From assembly GCA_019113845.1 (NCBI GenBank), contig DXGQ01000054.1, positions 1-64,000 of the forward strand: 64,000 nt of DNA, in the 5' to 3' direction. The notes beneath the pieces were generated by a model. The model saw only the letters and a list, made by a program, of their open reading frames with translations, did no database searches and was not told the DNA's origin. This DNA comes from Candidatus Anaerobutyricum avicola. GTDB lineage: Bacteria; Bacillota; Clostridia; Lachnospirales; Lachnospiraceae. This document shows, in pieces, positions 53,001 to 62,082 of this stretch; within the stretch, counting starts at the first letter, position 1, and each line of letters opens with the position of its first letter. The position numbers and the translations under genes were made by a program.

Positions 53001-53827
53001 AAGAGGAGATGCAGGTGGACATTTCCCCGGTGAAGAAAGCATTTTCTTTTGTGTATCCGCACAGGGAGGCGGCCGGCTGGAAGAGGAAGTATGCCGTATC
53101 CGAATTAAAAAAGCTTTCCATGATGCCGCTGGCAGGAGAGGAAGAAGAAGCGTTGCCAGAAGGAGAAGGGCTTTTGATACCGGGCGGTCTTTCGGGTGGT
53201 ACGGCAGGTACGGCTGCCGCCGCAGAGGCGGTTTTGCCGGAGGTAGAAGTGCCGAAGCCTCGTTTCTTATCTGAGGAAGAACCGGAAGTCGTCGGTGCGG
53301 CCCGGGGAACGATCATCCACAAGATTCTGGAGCTGCTGCCTTTTGGAGAGGTCTGCACAAAAAAGGAACTTTTTGAGGCGCTTGCCCGTATAGAAAAGCA
53401 ATATCCGGATTGTGCCCGCATTTCCATGAAGGCGGTGTACCGTGGTCTGGAGCAGCTTCTGTTTTCAGAAATCGGAGAGAAACTCCGGCAGATGGACCAG
53501 GCAGGCGCGCTCAGAAAGGAGTTGCCGTTTACGGTAGGCCTGCCATCTTCCCTTTTTCATAAGGAGGACAGGGACAGCGCGCAGGAAGAGGAGATGATCG
53601 TCGTGCAGGGAGTCATCGACGCCTGCGGGGAGACGCCGGAAGGACTTTGGCTTTTTGATTATAAGACCGATTACATTTCAGAAGGAGAAGAAGGGCTTCT
53701 TCTTGACCGATATAAGACACAAATGCTATATTATAAGACAGCCCTGGAGCAGATTCTCCGAAAAAAGGTGATACACAGCTATATTTTTTCCTTTTCTCTG
53801 GAAAAATATCTGGAGATTTCCTGGTGA
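50069..53827 (+). CDS. addA: ATP-dependent helicase/nuclease subunit A
   Basis: 1252 aa UvrD-type; FTREQEQAIRVRDRDILVSAGAGAGKTRVLVSRM; C-terminal nuclease LFDYKTD. Confidence 0.96.
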   Translation: MNFTREQEQAIRVRDRDILVSAGAGAGKTRVLVSRMAEMILDEEQPLSVDAFLVMTFTNAAAEEMRERITSELHTRLSREPENRRLRKQIRMMKHADISTVHSFCNRLIRTHFNEAGIDPSFRIGEEGELFLLRQKAMEEVLEEAYTEGRESFLRFVEAYAPGKNDRMIETLIEEFYQFSRGFPDREQWLAAVMREQDLLESAQTIGESRALRSIVGKAKRELSALAEQIAEGEQFFGGDTEPERFFMLLERDRETVERLLSAEGFDALCDVFSRLTCPDLPRANKKEKEWPHLEAIKAIHKTVRETLYKLRDDFFLWDTEELCAQNRALRPFLQELATLAVRYEELYFQSKKENNVFDFDDLEHIALSLLIESYDEEGRPVPSGVAEELSRKYKAIFVDEYQDTNLVQEAIITAVCREGRNHLFVVGDVKQSIYRFRQARPDLFLSRYERYRRQEEEEDTQKKQGEEAEKSAGEEEGVRIELRDNFRSVPGVLHFCNLVFESLMDRQFGGVDYTGEIALRPGQGGPMEKEEEQSEMLLLVEDEEKAQLAVEVNTVEAETALIARRIRELLEEGYTYDEMVILLRSGAGRAEFMAEWLNHAGIPAVCESHTGYFQTREVQLVLNYLAIVDNVYQDIPMASVLLSSIGGLTEEELASLRVLTSIPTRQEYAFYDLIEIYLEEGEDAELRKKLARFQELLLYFRRKKKELPLHTLLWEIYEKTGIFYQVQMLPEGEARKENLLMLLKKAEDYEKTVFKGLFYFLRYMEQLRTYEVEIGSASPREEGSGMVRIMTIHKSKGLEFPVVFVSGLSRQFNLMDGNGPVLFHPEMGVGMEYVDLSARTHHASLLKKAIREQMRKETLEEELRILYVAMTRAQRKLILTGTAKAEKIEKAQPAGGTPERPERSSEKITPEQSVTEPGKGDTLSLEKRLAARSFMDWLLPLLPKLPVKKVHFHELEGEFGETEEKKRPLSLEEYMQKEEMQVDISPVKKAFSFVYPHREAAGWKRKYAVSELKKLSMMPLAGEEEEALPEGEGLLIPGGLSGGTAGTAAAAEAVLPEVEVPKPRFLSEEEPEVVGAARGTIIHKILELLPFGEVCTKKELFEALARIEKQYPDCARISMKAVYRGLEQLLFSEIGEKLRQMDQAGALRKELPFTVGLPSSLFHKEDRDSAQEEEMIVVQGVIDACGETPEGLWLFDYKTDYISEGEEGLLLDRYKTQMLYYKTALEQILRKKVIHSYIFSFSLEKYLEISW

Positions 53828-53884
53828 GAAGAAGCGAAGGGCCGGTAACGGAAGAGACAGACAGAGGAGAGCAGGAGGGACAGT

Positions 53885-55426
53885 ATGAGAAAAATCTTTA
53901 AATATCTGACGCATCGTATGGCCATCGTATCTCTGCTGATACTGCTGCAGATCGGATGGGTGGCGTTTTTATTTATCCGGTTTACCTCTTACAGCCGGAT
54001 GATCTCCGTGGCTTTTCGGATTCTCAGCCTCCTGGTCGTTCTTTATATTATACGAAGATATGATAATCCGGCGGTGAAGCTGGCGTGGATCGTGGTGATT
54101 CTTTTATTTCCGCTGTTTGGCGGGCTTTTGTATCTGTATATCGGCGGGAAAAAGCCTACCCGGAATATGCGCCGGAAGCTGGAAGCCACTCTGCAGGAGA
54201 GCGCCAGATATCTGGTCTTTGACCCGAAGATACAGGAAGAACTCAACAAGACGGACACGGTGGCGGCCGGACAGGTCTACTATCTGGAAAAACAGTCCGG
54301 ATTTCCTGCCTGCCGGGATTCGGAGATCGTGTATTTTCCGTCCGGTGAGGAATGTTTTGAGTCGATGCTTGAGGATTTGAAGAAAGCCGAACGGTATATT
54401 TTTCTTGAATATTTTATCATCGAGGAAGGCATCATGTGGAATTCCATCCTGAAGATCCTCACACAGAAGGTGAAAGAGGGCGTGGACGTCCGCGTGATGT
54501 ACGACGATGTGGGAAGTATTTTTGTGCTGCCGTCCAACTATGACCGGAGTCTGCGGGAGAAAGGCATCAAATGTGTCGTATTTAACCGCTATATCCCGCT
54601 GTTGTCCACCGTGTTTAATAACCGGGATCACAGAAAGATCCTGGTCATTGACGACAAGGCGGCTTACACCGGCGGCATTAATTTTGCCGACGAATATATT
54701 AATGAAAAGCAGAGATTCGGCTACTGGAAGGATAACGGCGTCCGGCTTTCGGGCAAAGCCGTGCACAGTATGACAATGATGTTTCTGCAGATGTGGAACA
54801 CCTTTGCGGCGGATAAACTGGATTATAACCGGTTTCTCTATCGTGAGGAGGCCTATACCAGAAATGTGAAAAAGGACGCGCCGGGCATCATTCTGCCGTA
54901 TTCGGACAATCCGCTGGATTCCGAGGGCGTCGGGGAAAATGTGTATCTGAACCTGATCAACAGCGCGGTGCATTACATTTACTTTTTCACACCGTATCTG
55001 ATCATAGATAATGAGCTGATCACCTCTCTCACGCTGGCGGCGAAGCGGGGAGTGGACGTGCGGATCATCACGCCGGGGATCCCGGACAAAAAGATGGTGT
55101 TTCTGGAGACGCAGTCTTACTATGAGCAGCTGGTGGAAGGCGGCGTGCTGATCTTTCAGTACCGGCCTGGGTTTGTGCACAGCAAGGTGGCGGTCTGTGA
55201 CGACCGGTTTGCCACGGTGGGGACCATCAATCTGGACTACCGCAGCCTGTATTTTCATTTTGAAAACGGCGTCTACCTGTACGAGTGTCCGGCGGTAATG
55301 GACATCAAAGAGGATATTCTGACGGCGCTTAAGGACTGTACCAATATCACAAAGGAACTCTGCCGGAAAAATATGTTTTTTCAGCTGGTACAGGGCATCC
55401 TGCGGATCTTCGCGCCGCTTCTGTAG
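53885..55426 (+). CDS. cls: Cardiolipin synthase
   Basis: Two HKD motifs (FNNRDHRKILVIDDKAAYTGGINFAD; RPGFVHSKVAVCDDRFATVGTINLDYRSL). Confidence 0.95.
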   Translation: MRKIFKYLTHRMAIVSLLILLQIGWVAFLFIRFTSYSRMISVAFRILSLLVVLYIIRRYDNPAVKLAWIVVILLFPLFGGLLYLYIGGKKPTRNMRRKLEATLQESARYLVFDPKIQEELNKTDTVAAGQVYYLEKQSGFPACRDSEIVYFPSGEECFESMLEDLKKAERYIFLEYFIIEEGIMWNSILKILTQKVKEGVDVRVMYDDVGSIFVLPSNYDRSLREKGIKCVVFNRYIPLLSTVFNNRDHRKILVIDDKAAYTGGINFADEYINEKQRFGYWKDNGVRLSGKAVHSMTMMFLQMWNTFAADKLDYNRFLYREEAYTRNVKKDAPGIILPYSDNPLDSEGVGENVYLNLINSAVHYIYFFTPYLIIDNELITSLTLAAKRGVDVRIITPGIPDKKMVFLETQSYYEQLVEGGVLIFQYRPGFVHSKVAVCDDRFATVGTINLDYRSLYFHFENGVYLYECPAVMDIKEDILTALKDCTNITKELCRKNMFFQLVQGILRIFAPLL

Positions 55427-55597
55427 TTATTGCTGGCAGGGCGGCCCCGCCAGTGTCGGGTCAGAGAAGACAGCAGCGGCACCCCTGCACATGGACGGGG
55501 AATGTCTGCTGATGTCAGGTCAGTGATGGCGGGCAGGGCACTCCCGCATGGACAGGAAGCTGTTCACAATATTTGGATAGATTTAAGAGGAAATGTG

Positions 55598-56377
55598 ATG
55601 AAAACGTATGAAAATTTTGCCCGGGTGTATGATGAACTGATGGATAACGTACCCTATGAAGAGTGGGCGCAGTTTCTTTCGGAGAGACTGTCTGCTTACG
55701 GGATATCCGGCGGGCTTATGCTGGATCTGGCCTGCGGCACCGGAAAGATGACGGCGCTGATGGCAGAGAGAGGATTTGACATGATCGGTGTGGATTCCTC
55801 TGTGGATATGCTGCAGATTGCCAGAGAGCGGGCGGCAGAGGGCTGCCTGTATCTGCTGCAGGATATGCGAGAGTTTGAACTTTACGGGACAGTGGGCGCA
55901 GTCATCTCCGTCTGTGACAGTATCAACTATGTGACGGAGGAAGAAGAACTGCTGCAGGTTTTTTCTCTCGTCAATAATTATCTGGATCCGGGCGGCATTT
56001 TTTTATTTGACTTTAATACGGAGCACAAGTACCGGGATGAGATGGGAGAGAGCGTCATCGCTGAGGACCGGGAAGATGTGAGCTTTATCTGGTATAACGA
56101 TTATGATGAGGAAGAACATTTGAATTACATCGACCTGAGCGTGTTCGTGCAGGAGGACGGCGATCTGTTTCGCAAGTTCGAAGAACAGCATGTGCAAAAG
56201 GGGTACACGCTGGAGCAGATGAAGCGCCTGCTGGAGAAAGCCGGGATGGTGTTTCTGGAAGCCTTTGACGGTTACACGAAAGAAAAAGCCCGCGGGGACA
56301 GTGGGAGGATCGTCATTGCCGCCAGAGAGCAGGGAAAAAAGGCAGAATCTCAGATGGACGGGAGACAGGAGAACTGA
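55598..56377 (+). CDS. SAM-dependent methyltransferase
   Basis: YENFARVYDELMDNVPYEEWAQFL…GGLMLDLACGTGKMTALMAERGFDMIGVDSS. Confidence 0.88.
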   Translation: MKTYENFARVYDELMDNVPYEEWAQFLSERLSAYGISGGLMLDLACGTGKMTALMAERGFDMIGVDSSVDMLQIARERAAEGCLYLLQDMREFELYGTVGAVISVCDSINYVTEEEELLQVFSLVNNYLDPGGIFLFDFNTEHKYRDEMGESVIAEDREDVSFIWYNDYDEEEHLNYIDLSVFVQEDGDLFRKFEEQHVQKGYTLEQMKRLLEKAGMVFLEAFDGYTKEKARGDSGRIVIAAREQGKKAESQMDGRQEN

Positions 56378-56433
56378 TCGTTCCGGGACATCTGTTTACA
56401 TAAGATAGAAAATTACAGAAAAGAGGTACGATT

Positions 56434-57312
56434 ATGGAAGATTATATTATCCGCGGTATGGCGGCCGATCATCAGGTCCGCTTTTTTGCCGCATATTCGA
56501 AAAATCTGGTGGAGGAAGCGAGAAAACGACACGATACCAGTCCGGTGGCTACGGCGGCGCTGGGACGGCTGCTGACGGCAGGAGCCATGATGGGGACCAT
56601 GTGTAAAAACGACACGGATGTGATAACCATCCAGATCAAGTGCAGCGGTCCGATCGGCGGGCTGGTGGTGACGGCGGACGCCAGGGCAAACGTAAAGGGA
56701 TATGTTTACAATAAGGATGTCATGCTGCCGCCGAGCAAGGCAGGCAAGCTGGATGTGGGAAAAGCGCTGGATCTCGGTGTTCTTACGGTCATCAAGGATC
56801 TGGGATTAAAAGAGCCGTATTCCGGACAGACACATCTGGTTTCCGGAGAGATTGCGGAGGATCTGACCTATTACTTTGCCACTTCCGAGCAGATCCCGAC
56901 GTCCGTGGCTCTCGGTGTTCTGATGAATAAGGACAATACGGTACGGCAGGCAGGCGGATTTATCATTCAGATGATGCCGTTCGCGCAGGAGGAAGTGATC
57001 GCGGCGCTGGAAGCCCGGCTGAAAGAGTTCTCTTCGGTGACCAGTCATCTGGATGCGGGGGAGACGCCGGAGGATATGATGAAAAAGCTGTTTGAGGGCT
57101 TTGATATGGAGATTGAAGATAAGGTGCCGACACAGTTTTACTGCAACTGCTCCAAAGAGAGAGTCTCCAAGGCAGTTATCAGCGTCGGCAAAAAGGACTT
57201 ACAGGAGATGATCGCGGAAGGAAAGCCGATCGAGGTTAACTGTCATTTCTGTAATTCTCACTACACATTTACTGTGGAGGAGATGGAAGAGATGTTAAAG
57301 GCGGCAAAATAA
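56434..57312 (+). CDS. hslO: Hsp33 redox-regulated chaperone
   Basis: DYIIRGMAADHQVRFFAAYSKNLVEEARKRHDTSPVATAALGRLLTAGAMMG; FYCNCSKERV…CHFCNSHYTF. Confidence 0.96.
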   Translation: MEDYIIRGMAADHQVRFFAAYSKNLVEEARKRHDTSPVATAALGRLLTAGAMMGTMCKNDTDVITIQIKCSGPIGGLVVTADARANVKGYVYNKDVMLPPSKAGKLDVGKALDLGVLTVIKDLGLKEPYSGQTHLVSGEIAEDLTYYFATSEQIPTSVALGVLMNKDNTVRQAGGFIIQMMPFAQEEVIAALEARLKEFSSVTSHLDAGETPEDMMKKLFEGFDMEIEDKVPTQFYCNCSKERVSKAVISVGKKDLQEMIAEGKPIEVNCHFCNSHYTFTVEEMEEMLKAAK

Positions 57313-57387
57313 AACGCCGCCCGTGCGAACCGTTCACAGATACATACATGGAACCTGTGAGCGGCGGCAGGACGGCGGATGCTGCAT

Positions 57388-57660
57388 CTATTCAGCAGCT
57401 TCGCTTTTATGAAGCCTGATCGGAATATAACCGCGGCGAACCTTTGCGGCTGCCTTTTGCGGCTTCTCTTCTTTGACAGGCGGGGCGGCCTCCTCTTCCT
57501 CGAAGTCTTCATCGATGAAATCGAGGTCCGCGTCTTCGTCAAACAGATCCTCTTCCACATAGTCATCGAAGAGGTTTCGCACAAAGCGAAGGAGAAGATA
57601 TCCGCCGGTGAAAAGACCGATGACAACGGCTGCGGTAAAAAATAATTTGGTTTTTTTCAT
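57388..57660 (-). CDS. Small single-TM protein with acidic linker and basic C-terminus
   Basis: 90 aa: MKKTKLFFTAAVVIGLFTGGYLLLRFVRNLFDDYVEEDLFDEDADLDFIDEDFEEEEAAPPVKEEKPQKAAAKVRRGYIPIRLHKSEAAE; SD AGGAAGG. Confidence 0.65.
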   Translation of the reverse strand: MKKTKLFFTAAVVIGLFTGGYLLLRFVRNLFDDYVEEDLFDEDADLDFIDEDFEEEEAAPPVKEEKPQKAAAKVRRGYIPIRLHKSEAAE

Positions 57661-57909
57661 GGTAACATCCTTCCTGTCAGGTAAAACCCGCGGGCTTTAC
57701 CTGTGACTCTGTGTACCGTATCATTCTGCTGAAAGGGAATGGTACACTACACTAGTATTTCCTGTTCCCTATATTCTAATACTTTTTTTTATAAACCGCA
57801 AGAGAAACACTGTGAAAAAGCCTGAAAACAGCCTGAAGGACGAAGTTTGAAAGGAAACTTTCCAGTCTGCTATTATTGACGCAGTAAATGCGTCAGGGAG
57901 GAAGAAAAG

Positions 57910-58740
57910 ATGAGTTACGCAGATACCGTATTTATCAACATGTGCAAAGATATCATAGAAAACGGATACAGTACCGAGGGAGAAAAGGTACGCCCGAAAT
58001 GGGAGGATGGCTCCTACGCCTATACACTGAAGCGCTTTGGGATCATAAACCGCTATGATCTCTCGAAAGAGTTTCCTGCCATCACCCTGCGAAAGACGTA
58101 CATTCGCTCAGCCATTGATGAGATCCTGTGGATCTGGCAGAAAAAATCCAACAATGTACACGATTTAAACAGTCATATCTGGGATGCCTGGGCGGATGAG
58201 AATGGCTCCATCGGAAAGGCCTACGGCTATCAGCTGGGAGTGAAACACCAGTACAGGGAGGGGGAGATGGACCAGGTGGACCGGGTGCTCTTTGACCTGA
58301 AAGAGAATCCGTACAGCCGGAGGATCATGACCAATACGTACGTCCACGCAGATCTCCACGAGATGAACCTCTATCCCTGCGCCTACAGTATGACATTTAA
58401 TGTGACGGGCAACAAGTTAAATGCAATCTTAAATCAGCGCTCTCAGGATGTGCTCACGGCGGGTAACTGGAACGTGGTGCAGTATGCGGCGCTCCTCATG
58501 ATGATCAGCCAGGTGAGCGGATTTGAGCCGGGGGAGCTGGTGCATGTGATCGCGGACGCGCACATTTATGACCGCCACATCCCGATCGTAAAAGAGCTTA
58601 TCACCCGTCCGACCTTTGCGGCGCCGAAGGTGACGCTCAATCCGGAAGTGAAGAACTTCTATGACTTTACGGTGGATGATTTCACCATTGAAGGTTATGA
58701 GGCGGGACCACAGGTAAAAAATATACCGGTTGCCGTTTAA
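57910..58740 (+). CDS. thyA: Thymidylate synthase
   Basis: LPAITLRKTYIRSAIDEILWIWQKKSNNV…, LHEMNLYPCAYSMTF (catalytic Cys), LNQRSQDVL. Confidence 0.96.
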   Translation: MSYADTVFINMCKDIIENGYSTEGEKVRPKWEDGSYAYTLKRFGIINRYDLSKEFPAITLRKTYIRSAIDEILWIWQKKSNNVHDLNSHIWDAWADENGSIGKAYGYQLGVKHQYREGEMDQVDRVLFDLKENPYSRRIMTNTYVHADLHEMNLYPCAYSMTFNVTGNKLNAILNQRSQDVLTAGNWNVVQYAALLMMISQVSGFEPGELVHVIADAHIYDRHIPIVKELITRPTFAAPKVTLNPEVKNFYDFTVDDFTIEGYEAGPQVKNIPVAV

Positions 58741-58849
58741 AGAAGTCCGGAAGACTGCGCAGTATCCTGCGCGGCGGATGCAGTATCCAGTATAACGACG
58801 GATCATGGTGTGTCCGGACAGTAAAGAGAGACGATGAGGAGGAAAAAGC

Positions 58850-59350
58850 ATGCATGCGATCGTAGCGGCAGATAAAAACTGGGGCATCGGCAGAAATAAT
58901 GAACTGCTGGTGCGTATTCCCAATGATATGAAAAATTTCCGTCGCCTGACGGAAGGAAATGTAGTTGTGATGGGAAGAAAGACGCTGGAGAGTTTTCCGG
59001 GCGGAAAGCCGCTTCCAAACCGTGTCAATATCGTGTTGACCAGACAGGAAGGGTATGACGGGAAGGGCGCGGTAGTCGTACACAGCGAGGAGGAGCTCAG
59101 AGAAGAGCTGGCGAAATATACGGAGGAGATCTTCATCATCGGCGGGGAAAGTATTTACCGGATGATGCTTCCGTACTGTGAGGACGCTTATGTGACCTGC
59201 CTGGATTACGCCTATGAGGCGGACACCTGGATGCCGGACTTAAACAGAGAGGACGGCTGGGAACTGGCGGAAAGAGGAGAAGAGCAGACCTGCTTTGATC
59301 TCATTTATTATTTTACTACTTATAAAAATACAGCATGTAAAAAGTTTTAG
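58850..59350 (+). CDS. dfrA: Dihydrofolate reductase
   Basis: MHAIVAADKNWGIGRNNELLVRIPNDMKNFRRLTEGNVVVMGRKTLESFPGGKPLPNR. Confidence 0.96.
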   Translation: MHAIVAADKNWGIGRNNELLVRIPNDMKNFRRLTEGNVVVMGRKTLESFPGGKPLPNRVNIVLTRQEGYDGKGAVVVHSEEELREELAKYTEEIFIIGGESIYRMMLPYCEDAYVTCLDYAYEADTWMPDLNREDGWELAERGEEQTCFDLIYYFTTYKNTACKKF

Positions 59351-59362
59351 AGGAAGAAGATT

Positions 59363-59860
59363 ATGAGTACAAGAACGAAAGAAGAGTTATCCGGCATCTC
59401 GCTCCTGGGCGATCAGAGGACAAAATATCCGCAGGACTATGCGCCGGAGATGCTGGAGACATTTATCAATAAACATCAGGATCATGATTATTTTGTCAAA
59501 TTTAACTGTCCGGAGTTTACCAGTCTTTGTCCGATGACAGGACAGCCGGATTTTGCCACGATCTATATTTCTTATGTCCCGGATGTGCGGATGGTGGAGA
59601 GCAAATCTCTCAAGCTTTATCTGTTCAGTTTCCGCAATCACGGAGACTTTCATGAAGACTGTGTGAATATTATCATGAAGGATCTGATTCGGCTCATGGA
59701 TCCGAAATACATTGAAGTGTGGGGCAAATTTACGCCGAGAGGCGGCATTTCCATCGACCCGTACACCAATTATGGAAGACCGGGCACCCGGTGGGAGGAA
59801 GTGGCTGCGTACCGTCTGGAACGCCATGATCTGTATCCGGAAAAAGTGGACAACCGATAG
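59363..59860 (+). CDS. queF: NADPH-dependent 7-cyano-7-deazaguanine reductase
   Basis: [56 protein letters not shown]. Confidence 0.97.
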   Translation: MSTRTKEELSGISLLGDQRTKYPQDYAPEMLETFINKHQDHDYFVKFNCPEFTSLCPMTGQPDFATIYISYVPDVRMVESKSLKLYLFSFRNHGDFHEDCVNIIMKDLIRLMDPKYIEVWGKFTPRGGISIDPYTNYGRPGTRWEEVAAYRLERHDLYPEKVDNR

Positions 59861-59911
59861 ACAGCAAAATAATGATAAAATTCTGTTTGCAGAGTACTGT
59901 CTGAAAAAATG

Positions 59912-59961
59912 CGAACAAATTTTCGAGAACACTTGTTTTGTTTTGGGACGCATGGTATAAT
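59912..59961 (+). promoter_or_regulatory. recA promoter with two LexA-like boxes
   Basis: CGAACAAATTTTCG (59912-59925) and GAACACTTGTTT (59927-59938) overlapping -35 TTGTTT; 17-bp spacer; TATAAT 59956-59961. Confidence 0.75.
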
Positions 59962-60002
59962 AGTTGCACGCGGCATGTGCCGCAGCGGGAGGATATGGAA
60001 TT

Positions 60003-61154
60003 ATGAGCAGTAGAGAAGAAAAGATGACCGCACTCAATAATGCGGTGGCAGCGATTGAGAAGAATTTTGGTAAGGGTTCCGTGATGAAGCTGGGAGACGC
60101 TTCGAATATCCAGGTGGATACGATTCCGACGGGCTCCATCAGTCTGGATGTGGCTCTGGGGGTCGGAGGGATTCCGCGGGGAAGGATCATTGAGATCTAC
60201 GGACCGGAGTCCAGTGGTAAGACGACAGTCGCCCTGCATATGATTGCCGAGGCGCAGAAGAGAGACGGTATTGCCGGTTTCATTGACGCGGAGCATGCGC
60301 TGGATCCGCAGTATGCCAAGAGGATCGGCGTGGATATTGATAACCTGTACATTTCCCAGCCGGACCACGGAGAGCAGGCGCTGGAGATCGCGGAGACGAT
60401 GATCCGTTCCGGCGCTCTGGATATCGTGATCATCGACTCTGTGGCGGCGCTGGTGCCGAAGGCGGAGATTGACGGGGATATGGATGAGCTGCAGGTGGGA
60501 CTGCATGCCCGTCTCATGTCCAAGGCCATGCGTAAGCTCACCGGTGTGATCGACAAGTCCAACTGTGTGGTCGTGTTCATCAACCAGCTCCGTGAGAAGG
60601 TTGGCGTGATGTTCGGTAATCCGGAGACGACCACGGGCGGACGGGCGCTTAAGTTCTATGCTTCCGTCCGGATGGATGTGCGCCGTGTGGAGTCCATCAA
60701 GCAGAATGGAGAGATTGTCGGCAACCATACCCGTGTGAAGGTTGTGAAGAATAAGGTGGCGCCGCCGTTCCGTGAGGCGGAGTTTGATATCATGTTCGGA
60801 CAGGGAATCTCCAGAGAGGGCGACGTCCTTGACCTGGGTGTGAAGGTCGGCGCGATCGCCAAGAGCGGTTCCTGGTATTCCTATGAGGGAGAGAAGATCG
60901 GACAGGGCAGGGAGAATGCCAAGATTTTCTTAAAAGAGCATCCGGATATCATGAAGAAAGTGGAGAATCAGGTGCGTACTTTCTACGGACTGCCGACAGA
61001 TGTGCTGGCGGATGCGCCGGAGAGCGAAGCGGCGGGAGACCGGAACAGTTCCGCCAGAGGAACGGCTGGAAAGAACGCGGCGGATGCCGGCAAAAGTACG
61101 GCTGCAAAGCAGGCCGGAGAGAATCCGTCTGCGGCAGCAGATCCTAAAGCTTAA
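60003..61154 (+). CDS. recA: Recombinase RecA
   Basis: [21 protein letters not shown]…[23 protein letters not shown]. Confidence 0.98.
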   Translation: MSSREEKMTALNNAVAAIEKNFGKGSVMKLGDASNIQVDTIPTGSISLDVALGVGGIPRGRIIEIYGPESSGKTTVALHMIAEAQKRDGIAGFIDAEHALDPQYAKRIGVDIDNLYISQPDHGEQALEIAETMIRSGALDIVIIDSVAALVPKAEIDGDMDELQVGLHARLMSKAMRKLTGVIDKSNCVVVFINQLREKVGVMFGNPETTTGGRALKFYASVRMDVRRVESIKQNGEIVGNHTRVKVVKNKVAPPFREAEFDIMFGQGISREGDVLDLGVKVGAIAKSGSWYSYEGEKIGQGRENAKIFLKEHPDIMKKVENQVRTFYGLPTDVLADAPESEAAGDRNSSARGTAGKNAADAGKSTAAKQAGENPSAAADPKA

Positions 61155-61171
61155 GCAGGACGGGACGTATC

Positions 61172-61798
61172 ATGGAGTATGTGATCCATCTGCAGGAGAC
61201 CGGAAAAAAGAAGATATATGTGGAACCGGAGTACGGGGAAGGCATCTATCTGTATCCGGGTGAGATAAAAAAACAGAAGCTTACGGAGGGCACAGTCATT
61301 TCTGAGGAGACCTTTTTTCGCCTGCGGGAGGAGTATGCCATCCCGCGGGCAAAAAAAAGGGCGCTCGGGATCCTGGTAAAAAGGGACTGTACGGAGAGAG
61401 AACTCAGGGATAAACTGAAGAACTCTCTCAACGATTCCTTCTCCGTGGACAGAGCGATCGACTTTGTGAAGGCGCAGGGATATGTGGACGATGAACGTTA
61501 CGCCGCAGAGTATCTGTCTTACAAAAGAGGAAAAAAGAGTTATCGCCAGATCCGCATGGAACTTATGAGAAAAGGGATCTCCGGCGCGACCCTCGACGCG
61601 TTGTTTGAGGAGGCCGGCGGTCAGACAGAAGAAGATCTCCGGCCGCATGTGTACCGGTATATCCGGAAGTTTCCCGTGCTGGACGCGGTGGCCAGGCAGA
61701 AGACCTGCGCGCATTTTTGCCGGAAGGGATATGCCGCGGGGCTTGTCCGGGAGATTCTGGAGGAGATCGGGTCAGAGGAGGAACAGGCAGAACTCTGA
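61172..61798 (+). CDS. recX: Regulatory protein RecX
   Basis: KRALGILVKRDCTERELRDKLKNSLNDSFSVDRAIDFVKAQGYVDDERYAAEYLSYKRGKKSYRQIRMELMRKGI. Confidence 0.93.
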   Translation: MEYVIHLQETGKKKIYVEPEYGEGIYLYPGEIKKQKLTEGTVISEETFFRLREEYAIPRAKKRALGILVKRDCTERELRDKLKNSLNDSFSVDRAIDFVKAQGYVDDERYAAEYLSYKRGKKSYRQIRMELMRKGISGATLDALFEEAGGQTEEDLRPHVYRYIRKFPVLDAVARQKTCAHFCRKGYAAGLVREILEEIGSEEEQAEL

Positions 61799-62082
61799 CG
61801 CGTCCCGCAGGCACCCGGACAGGGACCCGAAGGTGTGAGTATTTCCTTTTGATTCTTAAGAGTAACCTGTCTGTATTTGTAATAAGTTGACAGAAAAGTA
61901 ATCTTTTTAGTGAAAGTATATGTGCAATGTGAATAATAAAAAGAATTTTGCGGCATAGATTTTGCTTGACTTTTTATTAAAAAAAGTTTAGAATCTAAGT
62001 GTTGTACTTTGACATAACTTATAGACCATATGGGTTATGTTTCCGTATAATGAAAATTAAATAAGGAGGTGCTCCTGTAGAT

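Noticed and set aside
55427-55597. Imperfect GC-rich repeats (GGGCA..CCCGCATGGACAGG-like) between cls and the methyltransferase
   Set aside because: Copies too diverged and too few to call a repeat family by eye.
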